A stretch of 64,000 nt of DNA from Brachynemurus nebulosus (GCA_035578155.1 JAPWDM010000001.1:7466670-7530669), one strand, 5' to 3'. Counted from the stretch's first letter, positions 47,948 to 60,673 are shown. Numbers and translations are program-made. The notes: a model not told the origin generated them from the sequence alone.

Positions 47948-48424
47948 GGAGATGCATCCAGAGTGAAATTCGCAATTTTGATAAAACTTTGCTGGTGTGT
48001 AGAAAAGGCAAAAATAAGGGACTCGTATTTTTTTTATCGGCCATCTTCCACTTTTATGGAGTGAAAGTTGGGGGATTGAAATCGTATTTATTAAGATATC
48101 TCGAAAACTATAAGAGATAGAGGAAAACTTTAAATTGATGAAATGCTACGCTTTGAAAGATGTATTCACCTGTATAGATTAAACTGTGGTTGAGTTCACA
48201 TAGGGGGTTGGAGTGGTGAAAAAGTGGGTAAATTTTGTTGTACAGTCTGAATGGTTCAATGTATCAAATATTCATTATCATAAATAGAAAGAGTACCAAA
48301 ATTAGAGGATACGGGATTTTGAATTTTTTCAAAAATCGCATCCCTTGAGGAATATGTGTGCCTTTTCTGCAACACAACAGCAAAATTTCATCAAAATTGC
48401 GAATTTCGCTCTGGGTGCATCTCC
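47948..48424. mobile_element. 477-bp foldback-like element
   Basis: Terminal arms of about 75 bp: GGAGATGCATCCAGAGTGAA at the left and, inwards from the right, GGAGATGCACCCAGAGCGAA, both followed by ATTCGCAATTTTGAT. The interior has ATATCTCGAAAACTATAAG and GGGGGTTGG, also seen in the larger foldbacks. Confidence 0.8.
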
Positions 48425-48920
48425 TTGTTAGTTTAGTCATCATCTAAAAATTTGTACGTATATACATAGAATGGATGGTATGCGTATGTATTATTACGTA
48501 CAATATACATTACGTATTGCTTAAATCATGCATAAATTAAATTAACTAAATTGTTACATAGTGCATTCACTTTAAATTATTAAGATAAATGTGCATTTTG
48601 TGTTTTAATCAAATAATAAATATTCGACGGAATTTATTTTTGTGTCACTCTTGCTGTGGACCGCCGAATTATATTCTTGATATTAAAATTAAAGAAAGCT
48701 GAATCTTTTTCAAAATTTTTTATTTAATTCTTAATACTTTAAATGATTAAGACGAGTTAACTCGTCCTGCAATATGGCGGCTCAAAATGCTGTCATATGT
48801 ATATATTCACTGGTACAGGTGCCGCCATCTGTGACAATACGTTATAATTCTAAATAATGTTATCAACATAGTTTAGTATAATTTATTTTTTGTAAAATCC
48901 TATAGAGTTCACTCTTTTAA
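48425..48920. other. AT-rich non-coding stretch
   Basis: Nothing recognisable. Confidence 0.4.
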
Positions 48921-49178
48921 TGTTGGGATTTTGATTTTTTTCTTTTTCTTTTTTTGTAGCCTTATTTATTGTACTTATCACTTGGCAGTAAAAAGTCCGA
49001 CATTGTGAGACAAAAAAATTTTACCAAATGGTTTGTTTAAAAGGGTTAATGTTGGGATCTTTGATTCTTTTCTTTTTCTTTTTTTGTAGTCTTATCTATT
49101 GTACTTATCACTTGGCAGTAAAAAGTCCGGCATTTTGAGACAAAAAATTTTACCATGTGGTTTGTTTAAAAGGGTTAA
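48921..49178. repeat. Direct tandem duplication, 129-bp period
   Basis: TGTTGGGAT begins both copies (48921 and 49050). They share TTTGTAG, TTATCACTTGGCAGTAAAAA and GGTTTGTTTAAAAGGGTTAA with only a few differences. No frame. Confidence 0.9.
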
Positions 49179-49376
49179 ACGCATTATGGGACAAAAATAA
49201 CATGTCATATATATTATAATAGGATACTTAAAACAATTTTTTTTTTTACAGGTAAGCAAGAATTGAAATTTTGAATATCAAGTTGAAAATAATTTCATAA
49301 CACATTATTGTAAGTAGAAATTGACGCATGTTTTTTTTAATTATTTACGAAAACCTAAAAGAAATACTACACTTTT

Positions 49377-49504
49377 TACTCGTTGTAAGCAATAGCAAAA
49401 TTGAAATAGAACCCTATGCCTTACTCTTTTTACGTATATGCGAATTGTATTATCTAAAAAGAGTAAGATATATGATTCTATTTCAAGTTGCTTACAACGA
49501 GTAT
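49377..49504. mobile_element. 128-bp palindromic element
   Basis: The outer arms TACTCGTTGTAAGC and GCTTACAACGAGTA are exact. Pairing continues with small loops (GAAATAGAA and TTACTCTTTTT with complements). Confidence 0.75.
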
Positions 49505-50624
49505 ACAGTGTATTCTCCAGTTTTAAATCAAAATCCCTAAAGTCCTAAACAATTATTATCGGCACGTATAAACTGTACCTAACACTAAGTAATTTGGGAT
49601 GATTCCTATTTTTTTTCTTTTCGAAAAATCGTCCCCTTTTGATTTCGCCCATTTTTTAACATATTTTTTTATTAAAATATTTTAGTTTTAGTTGTATTCT
49701 TAATCCTTATAGTTCGCCAACTACCTTAAATAGAAAGGAATATTTATACTAAAAAAAATCTTTCTTTGTTAATTGTGAAATAGGTCACAATTTAATTTTC
49801 AAATAGTTCAAAGAAATTTTATTAATTATTTTACTTCAGTATCTATAAAAGCATTAAAAATTATTTAGACATTTTTAGTTGTAATATCTGTAATAAATTA
49901 CTAGTTTAACATTATCATAGATTTTAAATGTCATCGTCAATACAGAAATTTATTTAATTACATCTACTAATAAAACGTAATATTTACGACTAGCCCACGT
50001 AAAATATAATAAATTAATAAGTAATCTTAAAACGATTTTTTCGGGTCAAAAATTTAGTTTGACTCGAAAGCTATGAAATTAAGTTTATAATTTCTATAAT
50101 AGAACTCTTTAAAAAATCCAATACTACTTTCTTTTTTCTTTTTCGAAGATAATAAAGTTTCTTTTAAAAAGAATTATTTGGATAAATATTTGTAAACTTT
50201 TCGGTTCAGTTATAGCCTTAACTACGATAAGATGCAGATTAGCTTATGAAGGCCCTACCGAAAGATGGGATCACCTTTTATGATTAGAAGATTGGTAACA
50301 CCACAGCATTAAAATAAGGATATTTTTGATTTTCAAAATTTAATTAATATTTTTAAACAATTATTTGTGTGGTGCGGGCCCATATCCTGCGCTTAAATAC
50401 GGCTCTGAGTTAAAGGCAGGTGAATTGCTTTTTGTTTGTGTGATAACTTTCTTGCAATGAGAAGAAATAAATATTTGAAATTCTTGTTTTTTAATGGATA
50501 ACACTAAATTATTTAAATTTCTTATAAGTTATAGCTGCGTGAATTACAATATGCAACGTTCATTTTCATATACTGGCTAGTGTTATCCCGGACGCACGGT
50601 ATATTATTTAATATAATATAATTT
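49505..50624. other. AT-rich non-coding stretch
   Basis: GGGCCCATATCCTGCGC and ACGGCTCTG near 50378-50408 may be the eroded end of an hAT-like element; nothing else. Confidence 0.4.
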
Positions 50625-50658
50625 CTTGGTTTAGCTCAACTTATAGAGCTAAACCAAG
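50625..50658. repeat. Perfect 13-bp-stem hairpin
   Basis: CTTGGTTTAGCTC, loop AACTTATA, GAGCTAAACCAAG. No T run follows and no gene ends nearby, so it is not read as a terminator. Confidence 0.8.
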
Positions 50659-51362
50659 CCTTACATTTAAGTATTAAATATTGAATGTACATCGTATACA
50701 TTCTATATCAGTTAAATTTATAAAATCTTTGGAAAAGAAGATGATACATAATATTACGTATAATTATTTATTTAATTAAACATCATGTAAAAATGTAACA
50801 GTTTTAAACTCGGTACATATTCTAGCTGTTCCTGTTACATATTCTGACATCATCGAATAAAACTATGTAGTATATGCACTACAATTTATTTTATTTGCTA
50901 ATCAAATTCGTTTGTTTATCTTAGCCTGAAGATTTCCTGCATTACGTTTACAATAAAAGTGTGTAATGAATGTCTATAATGTGTATTTACAATTTTATAC
51001 AATTTGAAGTCAAACTAAACAAATTATTTAAGTACTCTCTACATGTATATATCGGGTGTTTCTTTAATACTTACACCGGTATCAGAAATAATACCTTAAT
51101 AATTCACTTCGAAAACACGCCGGTGCACCATACAATGTACGATTGTTTCATTCATAGAGTAACCGCAATCTAATCTATTGAATTGGTAAGATAGAAAAAT
51201 GTCCCTTAGCCTTTGCTTTCAGAATTGTGGTGTAAGTAGGGTATCCTTACGTACCGGCTTTCCCTGATTTGTACCGATTTTAACACTCTTATCCCAATGC
51301 ACCGATAGATTCTTTTTGAACAATTATTTGCACCGATTTTTTAAACTATTTATTACCAACAT
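50659..51362. other. AT-rich non-coding stretch
   Basis: Nothing recognisable; the 67-codon frame at 50970 has no motif. Confidence 0.4.
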
Positions 51363-51580
51363 CAGGGCCGGATCTAGCGTAAGTGGCGCCCGGAGCAGGG
51401 TAAAGAAATGGCGCCCCTGTAGAAAGAAATATAAATATTAATTTTTCCCTCCCAAAAAACAAGTGACGAGCAAAAAGAAAAAAAGGCGCTTTCTTAAACC
51501 ACTTTTTGACGCCCCGCAAGACCTGTCAGTCGAGGCACGTGCCTCGCCTCTCCCCCCCCCCCCCTTTAGATCTGACCGTA
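51363..51580. mobile_element. hAT-like MITE of the CAGGGCCGG family
   Basis: The left end CAGGGCCGGATCTAG faces an eroded right end AGATCTGACCGTA. The flanks ACCAACAT and ATCATCAT match at 6 of 8. The interior shares TTTTTCCCT, GTGACGAGCAAAAA and GGCGC phrases with the copy at 19499. Confidence 0.65.
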
Positions 51581-51588
51581 ATCATCAT

Positions 51589-52639
51589 CTTCAAAATTAA
51601 TTTTTTTTAATAACACGTCGCACAATTTAATTCAACAGGTACTCTTCTGAAATGATCAACTGGCTATTTTGGGGAGGTAACTTTTTTCTCTGGGATTCGT
51701 CGAAAAGTTTTCCACAAGTGCAAAACTGAGTCTTTTTAAGAATAATGGTGTTGTAGATCGGTCACACTTTTGAGAACAAGGTCAAAATTAATTTTTCGAT
51801 ACTGTCTCTTTATGAGTCTGGCGGAAATTTTATAAATAATTTTATATTCACTTTTCGTAAATAATTTGCTTATCTTGAAATTTTATTAATAATTTCTTGG
51901 CGAAAAATCAATGAGCAATATTAAATAAACTAAGGGTTCAAAGCGAACGGCCAAGACTAAGGAATGATAAAGATGAAGGCTAAATAATTTATAACTTGAT
52001 TAATTTTTGGAAAAACCACCTTTAACGAATAACTCATTCCAAATTACATATCAAGATGTACAGATTTTGTTTCCGAGCCTACTAAAGTAGTAGAAACATT
52101 GTGTTTAGGTACTTTTGAAATATGAAAATTTTGTCCTCCAAAATGGAAATTTTACAACTTCCTGGACAATTTTGGTTTCCTGTCTATCTGCCGGTCCATC
52201 TGTGTGTCCAAAGATTCCACCAAGTGACATAACTTCAGAACTATTTGATCGTTTTTAAGGAAATATTTAAAACTTGTATGGTTTGATTCTCAGGTGGTGC
52301 CTTAGTATCTCATTAAATGTCGATATCTTACTTACTACTAGTACCATTTCAATCAAATTTTGAGAATATTGGAGAGTTTAGGCATACATGGTCCCCTATA
52401 AATTTCAATACAATCAAAGTAATACAATCCGTTACGAGTACGAGAAAGCTGTGTGCCAACCCCTACAAGCAGTGTTTTTTTTATTTTTTTTTTTTGTTTA
52501 TTTTTCTTTTTTTTTTTTTGAAAGGATTTTATATCTCATTTCAAATACAATTGATCATGAGTTTTCGTTAAAAAATTAAAAATTTTGGGGGACAGGTCTA
52601 CCCACACTGTCAACTTCCCATTGGGTGTCCTTAAAGACT
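51589..52639. other. AT-rich stretch with a minus-strand repeat tail
   Basis: About 52170-52270 resembles, on the minus strand, a dispersed-repeat tail (GATAGACAGGAAACC preceded by ACACACAGATGGACCGGCAG). T runs are present near 52478-52520. Confidence 0.35.
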
Positions 52640-53440
52640 AGAGACTAGGTACTGTACATAAGTAATTCTTTTTTCATTTCAGGCGACTCCTGCCCTGGGC
52701 CCTCGATAGAGGCTTTGCCCCTTGCACCATACCGGGGGCTTCGCCTTCTGTACCTAACGATGGGGGCTCCACCCTTGTCAAACAAATTATAATATCATTT
52801 GTTCTCAAGATATGCGATATTATATTTCAAAAAAAGTTTCTTACTTCGTTTTTTTTTTTTTTTAATTTTATAATAAAATACTGGCGTTTTTAACATCAAA
52901 GAAGGTTCTTAGGCCGTTATATAATAATGTTATGATAAAAAATCCATATAATCTATGTTATCTTAATAAAGTTAATTCCGTTTTTTTACCACAAAAAACA
53001 AACCGCTAATCCGAATTTGCTGAAAACTTTATCCGGTCTTCATTTTTTGATTACGCATCTAATGAAATTAGTCCGGAGTTGATATCATCATTTGTTCTCG
53101 AGATATGCGAAACGAAAAAAAATCACGAACAAACGAACGAACTAACTAACGAACGCACACACAGACATCACGCTAAAAACAATGGATTCGGATTCTAGTG
53201 ACCTTGAAACGTGGAGATACGTCAAAATTAGCGATTCGTAAAATCGTACCCATTACAATAACTTCCTATGGAAAGTTAATAATTCTTATATTCGAAACAA
53301 ATAATAAATCTTCTTTTCTAAAAACAAACTGCAAATTTAAAATTTACGTAAATTCAATAATGAAAGAGATAAAGCCAAGAAAACGGAGATTATTTAAATT
53401 CAATGTGAGGAAGCATGGTTAAATTTAAGTGAAATGGACC
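52640..53440 (+). repeat. Non-LTR-type dispersed repeat, 3' portion
   Basis: It contains CATTTGTTCTC(A/G)AGATATGCGA twice (52799 and 53092), then an ACGAACGAACTAACTAACG and ACACACAGAC run, CTAGTGACCTTGAAACGTGG, CCCATTACAATAACTTCCTA, and an AGATAAAGCCAAGAAAACGG end shared with 21641. This series is common in insect genomes; no coding remains. Confidence 0.5.
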
Positions 53441-53840
53441 ATATATCTAAAACATTAGTTCAACTTTTTGTAAAATATCCATTCCAAAATTTAGAGAACA
53501 TACTTAGAAAACAATCTATATCTGCGTAAATACATATATTAAAAATATACTAGCATTGTACTCTAAAAATGACCCCTTTTCAACCAATTAATGTGAATGA
53601 TATACATATAAGCTGACGCCACTTCCCGCCAAAAGTGGCAGAATCTTTATTATTTAGGTCACAGAAAATCAGCCATCATACTTGATTGTTAAACATTGAT
53701 TTGTTTTGTGTAGGTTCAAAGAAGTGTAGATTGAATAGATAAGTATTATTCTTGAAGAATAAACTTCCTTAATCCAAATAAATAAATAATTTTATTAAAA
53801 AAAAATTGGAATCCATAACAAAATTCTATAGATATACTCT
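53441..53840. other. AT-rich non-coding stretch
   Basis: Nothing recognisable. Confidence 0.4.
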
Positions 53841-53842
53841 TA

Positions 53843-54001
53843 CGTATGGAGGGGTCAGTGTAACAGTGAACCAAGTCCATATTTTTTTTTTTTAAATGCC
53901 TTTTCCGTTAAAGAATTGTAATTTCTAAAACTTGAAATGCATTTTTAGAAAGAAAAAAATTTTATGGACTTGGTTCACTTTTACACTGACCCCTCCATAT
54001 G
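53843..54001. mobile_element. 159-bp MITE with TA duplication
   Basis: The arms CGTATGGAGGGGTCAGTGTA onward and their reverse complement to 54001 pair over about 39 bp. TA flanks both sides (53841-53842, 54002-54003). Tc1/mariner-type by its target. Confidence 0.8.
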
Positions 54002-54003
54002 TA

Positions 54004-54947
54004 GTTCTATACGTATTGCAGGTTACTTGGTATCATAATTTCAAATATCGCGCGAACGAAACCGTGGGTAAATACTACGATTTCTAGGGTTTACATTATC
54101 GTCAGGAAGAATTTAAAAAAATCTCAACAATGTTTATCAAAGTTACCATGAATTATTTTAGTCTTTAAACAAGGAGTCTTGTTGCAACCTCTCAATAAAA
54201 TCTTATAAGAAGTTTCTGTGGGAAAAATCTGTTCTTCTCACTAAAAATTTATATTTTAACATTCAATAAATTGTCATTTAAACTTTACAATAAAATTAAA
54301 TTACATATAAAACGAGATACTTTAAACTGTTGATTTTCAATAAAATGGTAATTTTAACTTATTCAATTAATTACATAATTCGTAGTGCATTTGTAGCTGT
54401 CTAAAAAAACTATAAATACTGTAGTCTATACAATTATTGTATATACAATATTCAAACATACGCTAATTTAATATATTGTATTAATGCACTTATATTTTGT
54501 CTTATATTTTTTATGAGTAATTTTTATCAAAACATATTTCATTATTTATTTCGTTGCGTATGTCAATTGTCAAAATAAAAATTGTTCAATTTAAATATTT
54601 TACAAGTAAGTGTGTGGTCAAATTAATTGAATAACATGTACAATTTACATACTAATGTAATAATAATATATTGTCACATATGTGCATTTATACAAATGAT
54701 ATGTATTTATATAAACATAGTTCATGAAATAAATATAAAGAATTCTGAACGAAAAAGTGTTTTATTCAAATTATAAAGTATTACTTTTTTGCAATAGGGT
54801 TTATAAATATGATTGTCAACACAAAGATATTTTCTTATACAGGACAAGATTTCTGACAGTTTTCATTTTTATTACGACCAAACCGATTTAATCAAAAAAT
54901 TGTTCATATAAGGATTGTAGATCCCGGTGAGGCAACTGATTGCTATA
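54004..54947. other. AT-rich non-coding stretch
   Basis: GCGCGAACGAAACCGTGGGTA near 54050 resembles an eroded Helitron/LINE-like terminus. No gene. Confidence 0.35.
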
Positions 54948-54955
54948 GTCAGGAG

Positions 54956-55186
54956 CAGGGCCGGATTACCCACTAGGCCTACCTAGGCCATGGCCTAGGG
55001 GCGGCAGATTTTTAGAACAGGGTGACAAAAGTTGTAAATTGACGTTTTTTTTTGCTCGTCAGTTATTTTTTTAAGGGAAAGTCGAAAAAAAGCAGGAAAT
55101 TTTAAAATTTTCTTATTGTTGAGCAAAACGTGGGGGCGACATTTTTCACGGTGCCTAGGGGGGCACTTAGAGTTAAGCTGGCCCTG
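54956..55186. mobile_element. hAT-like MITE of the CAGGGCCGG family
   Basis: Left end CAGGGCCGGATTACCCACTA, right end AGCTGGCCCTG. The flanks GTCAGGAG (54948-54955) and GTCAGGAA (55187-55194) match at 7 of 8. The interior has GCTCGTCA, the reverse of the family's TGACGAGC motif. Confidence 0.85.
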
Positions 55187-55194
55187 GTCAGGAA

Positions 55195-55506
55195 GCTGAT
55201 AGGTCTTACGATTTTCAAGCTACAGTACAAATTTATACTTTTTAAAATAACGGAAAAAATTTTTTTACCCAAGTAATAATTTTAATTTCCAATGGAAAAC
55301 GTAAATATCAAACATATTGGGCTAAATGTCTTCACATAACGTAAGTTTTTATATTCTTTGGAATCGAATTTAAAAAGGGGATTTTTAAAACGCAACTACT
55401 TACAAATATTAGATAAAACAATGGTAATTTGAGTGTTACTAATAGTTTTGAAACATAAACTACTTTTGAAAAACTCTTAAACATACGTTTCCATTGAAAA
55501 ACCTAT
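55195..55506. other. AT-rich non-coding stretch
   Basis: Nothing recognisable. Confidence 0.4.
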
Positions 55507-57341
55507 AAAGGGTGTAGCCGGATAAGTATAGGTGAATCAGCTCCAGATGCGAATTATTTTAATAACTATATTAACGGTATGGTGAGGCAGTAAGTAATTA
55601 ATATCTACAATTTTGGCGGCTAAAACTGAGTAGTTATGGAGATAACTAAAAAAATTTAAAAAATTACAAAAAATTTTTCCTTGGTAACTACTAATTCCAA
55701 ATCCACATGAAAGCAGACACTCTCAAAAACATTAGACATATTTATTATCGTATCAGTCCTCGTTATTAAGGATAATAACAAGGAAATATATCCGACCCAA
55801 TGTTATTTTTATAGGATTCCAATTGAGTGACCACTTCAAAAAGAATGAAGTAACTGTGCCGTAATGCACTCAATTACTGCACCAAGTTTCATCAAAATTT
55901 AAGGGGTACAACATAATAAAAAAAAATATTTTTCATTTCTAATCTGTTGAACCGCCTCTCCAGTGGATCCGACCCTGGAATTATATACATCAATCGAAAG
56001 TACTTTAAAAATAAAGTGTTGTGTCTAATAAAATATTTTTCCCTATTTCCTATAGTTTTTGAGATAATCAAGAATAATCGAAAGAGGTATATTAAGATAT
56101 AGGCTATCTGCCCCTGATAGAAAGTCCTAATAGTAACTGTATTATGGTTTATGTGCCACTGCAGGTACTTCATATATAACTTTCGTTGATTAAAATAAAA
56201 CCATTGTAAGTAGGCTTTTTTAACATGTAGAAATATAATGCTCATTGGATTTTAATATTCTATGTATTAAAAATTTGTCAAGTGCGTGTTTTTGACACGC
56301 ATTAAGTAATATCACCTCAGTGACAGTGTTAATTTATGATTTTTTGGCTCGTTTTTTAAGTACAGTGAGAATGACAGCCCTCTTGCGTTTATTCAATAAA
56401 TGCATGTACAACTCTATAATACAGTAAGAATACAGCCTCCTTGCGTTTATTCAATATATGCATGTACAACTCTATAATTATTATATTATATATTATTATT
56501 ATTATTAATTTTTCCCCCACTATAATCACAAATTAATATATCATCCTTCGGTGATATTAATCACGAGATTAATATATCATCCTTCGGTGACATAAAAAAT
56601 CCTAATTTTTTTACAATTTTCTATTATATTTCCACAACGGTTTTGTTTTGATCCAGGAAAGATACATATGAAGTACCTGCAGTGTCACATAAACTACAAT
56701 ATAGTTACTATTTGGACTTTCTATCAGAGGCAGGTAGCCTATATCTTAATATACCTCTTTCGATTATTCTTGAATATCTCGAAAACTATAGGTGATAGGA
56801 AAAAACACTTTATTAGACACAACATTTTATTTTTAATGTACTTTCGGTTGATGTATATAATTCCAGGGTCGGACCCATTGGAGGGGGTATTCGGCAGCCT
56901 GAGAATGAAAATTTTTTTCCATCATGTTATACCCCTTGAATTTTGGTGAAACTTGGTGCAGTAATTAACTGCATTAAGGCACAGTTACTGAATTATTTTT
57001 TTTGAAGTGGTCACTCAATTGGAACCCTATAAAAATAACATTCGATCGAATATTGTCCTTGTTATTATCCTTAATAACAAGGACTGACACGGTAGTAAAT
57101 CTGTCTAATATGTTTGCCTTCATGTGGATTTGGAATTATTTTGCTATGTTGGGTAGTTACCAAGAAAAACAATGTTGTAATTTTTTAAATTTTTTTAGTT
57201 ATCTCCATAACTACTCAGTTTTGGCCGCCAAAATTATAGATATCAATTACTTACAGCCTCACCATACCCTTAATATAGTTATTAAAATAATTCGCTTCCG
57301 GGGTCGATGCACCTATACATACTTATCCGGCTATACCCTTT
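55507..57341. mobile_element. 1.84-kb foldback element
   Basis: The arms of about 680 bp (55507-56190 and 56660-57341) are diverged reverse complements. Outer ends are AAAGGGTGTAGCCGGATAAG and its complement; the inner match is GAAGTACCTGCAGTG. The spacer holds two direct duplications: about 60 bp with CTTGCGTTTATTCAATA(A/T)A (56380 and 56440), and about 40 bp with ATTAATATATCATCCTTCGG (56532 and 56570). Open frames in each arm (117 and 93 codons) are related only because the arms are. Confidence 0.88.
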
Positions 57342-58411
57342 GGATCATATCTCGAAAACTGTAAGAGCTATATAACTCTTGACTGTAGCAATCGATTACC
57401 TCCATCAGTATCTATAACTCTTATTGCAACAATTTCTTGATTAAATCACCAGTTTAGCTGTAGTAAAAATATAATCTCACAGAAAACTCACCTGTATAAA
57501 TTAACGTAAGAATTTCGACAGTAATTCATTTTTAAGACTTTTTTTTAAATAACAAAAGAAGTTACGAAGTTAGTACTATAAAATAAAATAAAATAAAATA
57601 AAATATTAGCATGATATATGTCATAAAAGGGAAACGGCAAATTAACCAAAACAGGTACTTTTTTGTACAAAATCAATATTATTATTTAAGTTTTATTCTT
57701 CAGAAATTATTATCCCCTTTTACGGACAATGGTCTGAGTACCCGTAAAGGTGGGATCGGGACTTAAGCTACATAAAAACAATAATAAACTAAAGCTAGCA
57801 AATTTTTTCAACATTTATAATCTTCAAATTATATATCATCCAATTTCTTCCAAGCAATCAACGATTATATGATTCATTAAATTTACAATAATTTCTTTGA
57901 AATGCACTGTTAAGATCTATATAATTAGTTGTACAATTATTGTCAGAAAAAAAAATAAATACAAAATTTATTAATTATATGGCGCAGAGATTCCGAAATC
58001 TTGATAATTTTATTCGTAACATGTAATTACCATATATACAACAATAATATGAACGTATAAACTGTATATTATACAGACAGCATAAAACATTGCATGTGCA
58101 ATGTATTATTTATTACTTGTAAGCGCGGTTCCATCGTTAATGAAGACGACAGTAATGATACAGATACTTAATAGCAATAATGATGAAAACTAAAGAGCGT
58201 ACATACATATTATAAACTTGATCATTTATCAACAAGTTACGTTCAAAAAAATTACCACCATTAAATACACTCTCAAATAAAAATGTTGAATATTCGAAAG
58301 AGAAAAGCTCTTTTAGTGATGGTGAAGTTTTTAATATAATATTTACAAATTTCAAGTATCAAAACGGCTATATATAACCTTTAAAACAGGTTCCTTCCTT
58401 TCCAATTTACG
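57342..58411. other. AT-rich stretch with (AAAAT)n
   Basis: Five AAAAT units lie at 57581-57606. Nothing else is recognisable. Confidence 0.45.
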
Positions 58412-58415
58412 TTAA

Positions 58416-59284
58416 GGAGGGAGTTCAAATAAAAAAGCAACTTTTTTATTTATGATTATTTTGCTTTTTGAAATTTTTTTTTCAAATTAGGGAGGGTTTC
58501 AAATAGAAAATTTTGTTTTTGAAACATTCATTACTCTTCCCTGTGGGGGGAGGGGGCCCTCTTTCACAAGTTTTTAAACGTTTACAAGGAACGCCATATT
58601 TCAAAAAGTAGTGAATATTTTTTAAATATTTTTTCATTATTTTATTCCTAAAGGACCCGTCCGTAAAGCTAAGTATGGGTTTCGGGTAATTTTAAAAATT
58701 AACTATAAAATTGTAATCCCAAACTTCTAAAAATTATAAAACCCAATTTTTATTTTAAAAAAAAATGTTTAAAAATAGTTACAATTGTTCAAATGGGAAA
58801 AGCATACTCCACTTTATGCGCAATATGTTTATGAACAAGATTTTAAAAAAATTAAGTCTCTATCTTTTCTAGAACTTGAGATATGATTTTCCTTGTCGGG
58901 AAAAACACAACTTTTGGGAAACGGTAAAAATCAAAAATGATAACAAAAGAAGCGGTTTACTCACTGTTTATTAAAACGTCTACAAAGGCATACAAATAAA
59001 AGAACGTTATCTTAGTGCATGCTATAACTCCTATAACTCATGTACACACCAAAATTAAATATTACTGAACAAATCGCGAGGGGGAGCGAACGTTATCTGC
59101 AAAGGAGCAGCAGCTTGGCTGTGCGGCGGCTCACAAATAAATATTTTTCTACTTGAAAGGAAATTTTTTTGGCCATGTTTTATATATCACCGTGTTTGTA
59201 AAGAACCACAGAACAAAATAAAAACAAAAAACGAGATTTGAAAAAATTTTAGTTTATTAGCCGTTTCTGGCGTGAACTCCCTCC
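58416..59284. mobile_element. 869-bp TTAA-bounded element (Kolobok-like candidate)
   Basis: TTAA at 58412-58415 and 59285-59288 flanks GGAGGGAGTTCA and its exact reverse complement. The TIR is short (about 12 bp). No frame. Confidence 0.6.
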
Positions 59285-59288
59285 TTAA

Positions 59289-59924
59289 TCTGAGTAAGCC
59301 AACATACTTTACAATGGGAAAAATTCAATAGTATCGCAGACTCACCCATTCGTAATAGTATCGCAAGATTCACCCATTCGGTAGTATCTGATTCTTTCTC
59401 TACAAAATGATTACGTTATGAAATCATAAAATGATTAGTTCACAGATTTCACCTTTAAAGAGTAACTCTATCTAGGAAAAATAAATTTCTTTATTTATGA
59501 TCGTAATGTAAGAAACCGACTACGTTACCCATTACGTTATTAATTTCGTAATCTGTGAGAGGATTCTAACGAATATTTTGGAATTCACATTTGGTCTCAT
59601 AATTTTTATTGTAAACCTCAAATGTTTTCGTCTCAAATTCTCACATATTTAAGTTATGCGCTATTCTGTGGTTCACTAGTTTAAGAACTTCCAATTATAT
59701 ATTTTGTAAAGGAGAAAACTGAGATACACAAAAAAAATTTGTAAGTGGAAATTTTTGACAGCCAGGGTATGTGAGATAAATGACAGGCTCCCAAATTTGT
59801 CAATTTTTTTTCTCCAAATTTTTGGTCCCAATTTTTCAAAAAGTCGACAGTCGACAAGAAAGAAAACGTTTTTCACTTCGCCCGAGCCCCTACCAAAGAC
59901 TCCGGGCCCTCGGGCTACAGCTCT
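59289..59924. other. AT-rich non-coding stretch
   Basis: A short repeat, ACTCACCCATTCG(T/G)(A/T)A, occurs near 59340 and 59369. Open frames around 59676-60054 have no domain. Confidence 0.4.
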
Positions 59925-60030
59925 GCTTGTTCCCTCTCCCGATGACCTTGCTGACAGCATTCCTGTTTTCGCTATACTCCCAACCATCACAGATTTCGTT
60001 ACACTCAAAAACAAAGTTACTCTCACAACT
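59925..60030 (+). repeat. Paralogue of the sequence flanking the Harbinger element
   Basis: GACAGCATTCCTGTTTTCGC, CCAACCATCACAGATTTCGT, and AAAGTTACTCTCAC align with the joined flanks of the element at 60158-60950: TACAGCAT and TTA, then CTGTTTTC, CAACCACTACAGATTTTATT and AGAGTTACTCTCAC. It acts as an unoccupied copy of that insertion site. Confidence 0.6.
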
Positions 60031-60390
60031 ATCATTTTAAATGATTTTAAATAATCTAATATCAGAATGTTGGGGATAAATTAGATAATCATTTAGCAAT
60101 AATGATCAACTAATCACTAGCGTTTGTTTCACCTAACAACCACACATTACAGCATTAGGCCTCATTCGCACGAGAGCTTTATCAACGTCCGTTAAAAAAG
60201 TCCGTTGAAATTAAACAGGCAGGTATTCAAGTATTTATTCATACGCCAGCGCTTTTAAAACGCGATGTGTTTTTATCGAGCTGTGTTTTATTTTAAGCGC
60301 TGAGCGGTGAGCGTTATGTTGAATGTATCTTACGGCTTCTGTTCAGATGAGAGTTAAAAAAGCGCCAGCGCTTCATCAGATCGTGTATAT

Positions 60391-60642
60391 TTGTACATGC
60401 CCACTATTTGTATCTTTTTATCTGTGTTAAGACAGGGGTATTACGCCCTGTCAGGGTTATGGGCTGTAGATCCTAAAGAGTTGATTACAGAGGTCGAATC
60501 TCGGCCTTTGTTATATGCAAAATCATTGCCAGAGTATTCCAATAAATCAATGAAACATGATGCCTGGGAAGAAATAACTAAAAAATTATCAGAGTTATTT
60601 GGAGCCCCACTATTTCCAACAGTTTATCGAATGTACTTATAG
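60391..60642 (+). pseudogene. MADF-domain protein of Harbinger, truncated
   Basis: PIF/Harbinger elements encode a second Myb- or MADF-like DNA-binding protein needed for transposition. Residues 27-68 of this frame (from 60469) match the MADF pattern: ELITEVESRPLLYAK, then EYSNKSMKHDAWEEITKKL. That covers the L-I-x-x-V-x-x-R-P-x-L-Y start and the aromatic A-W-x-x-I core. After LSELFGAP the match stops and a stop follows at 60640-60642, so the last helix and the rest are gone. Residues 1-26 look like chance sequence read from the first ATG; the real start is unknown. Confident for the domain, not for function. Confidence 0.75.
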
Positions 60643-60673
60643 ACATTCGAAAATAATTAAAAAATTTATCAGG

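Noticed and set aside
50625..50658. Intrinsic terminator-like hairpin
   Set aside because: No T run, no upstream gene, and the genome is eukaryotic.
55892..56949. Two similar frames (117 and 93 codons) on opposite strands
   Set aside because: Their similarity comes from the foldback arms; neither has a domain.
59676..60054. Overlapping frames of about 86-119 codons on both strands
   Set aside because: Proline-rich translation of a GC-richer repeat; no domain, and both strands are open.
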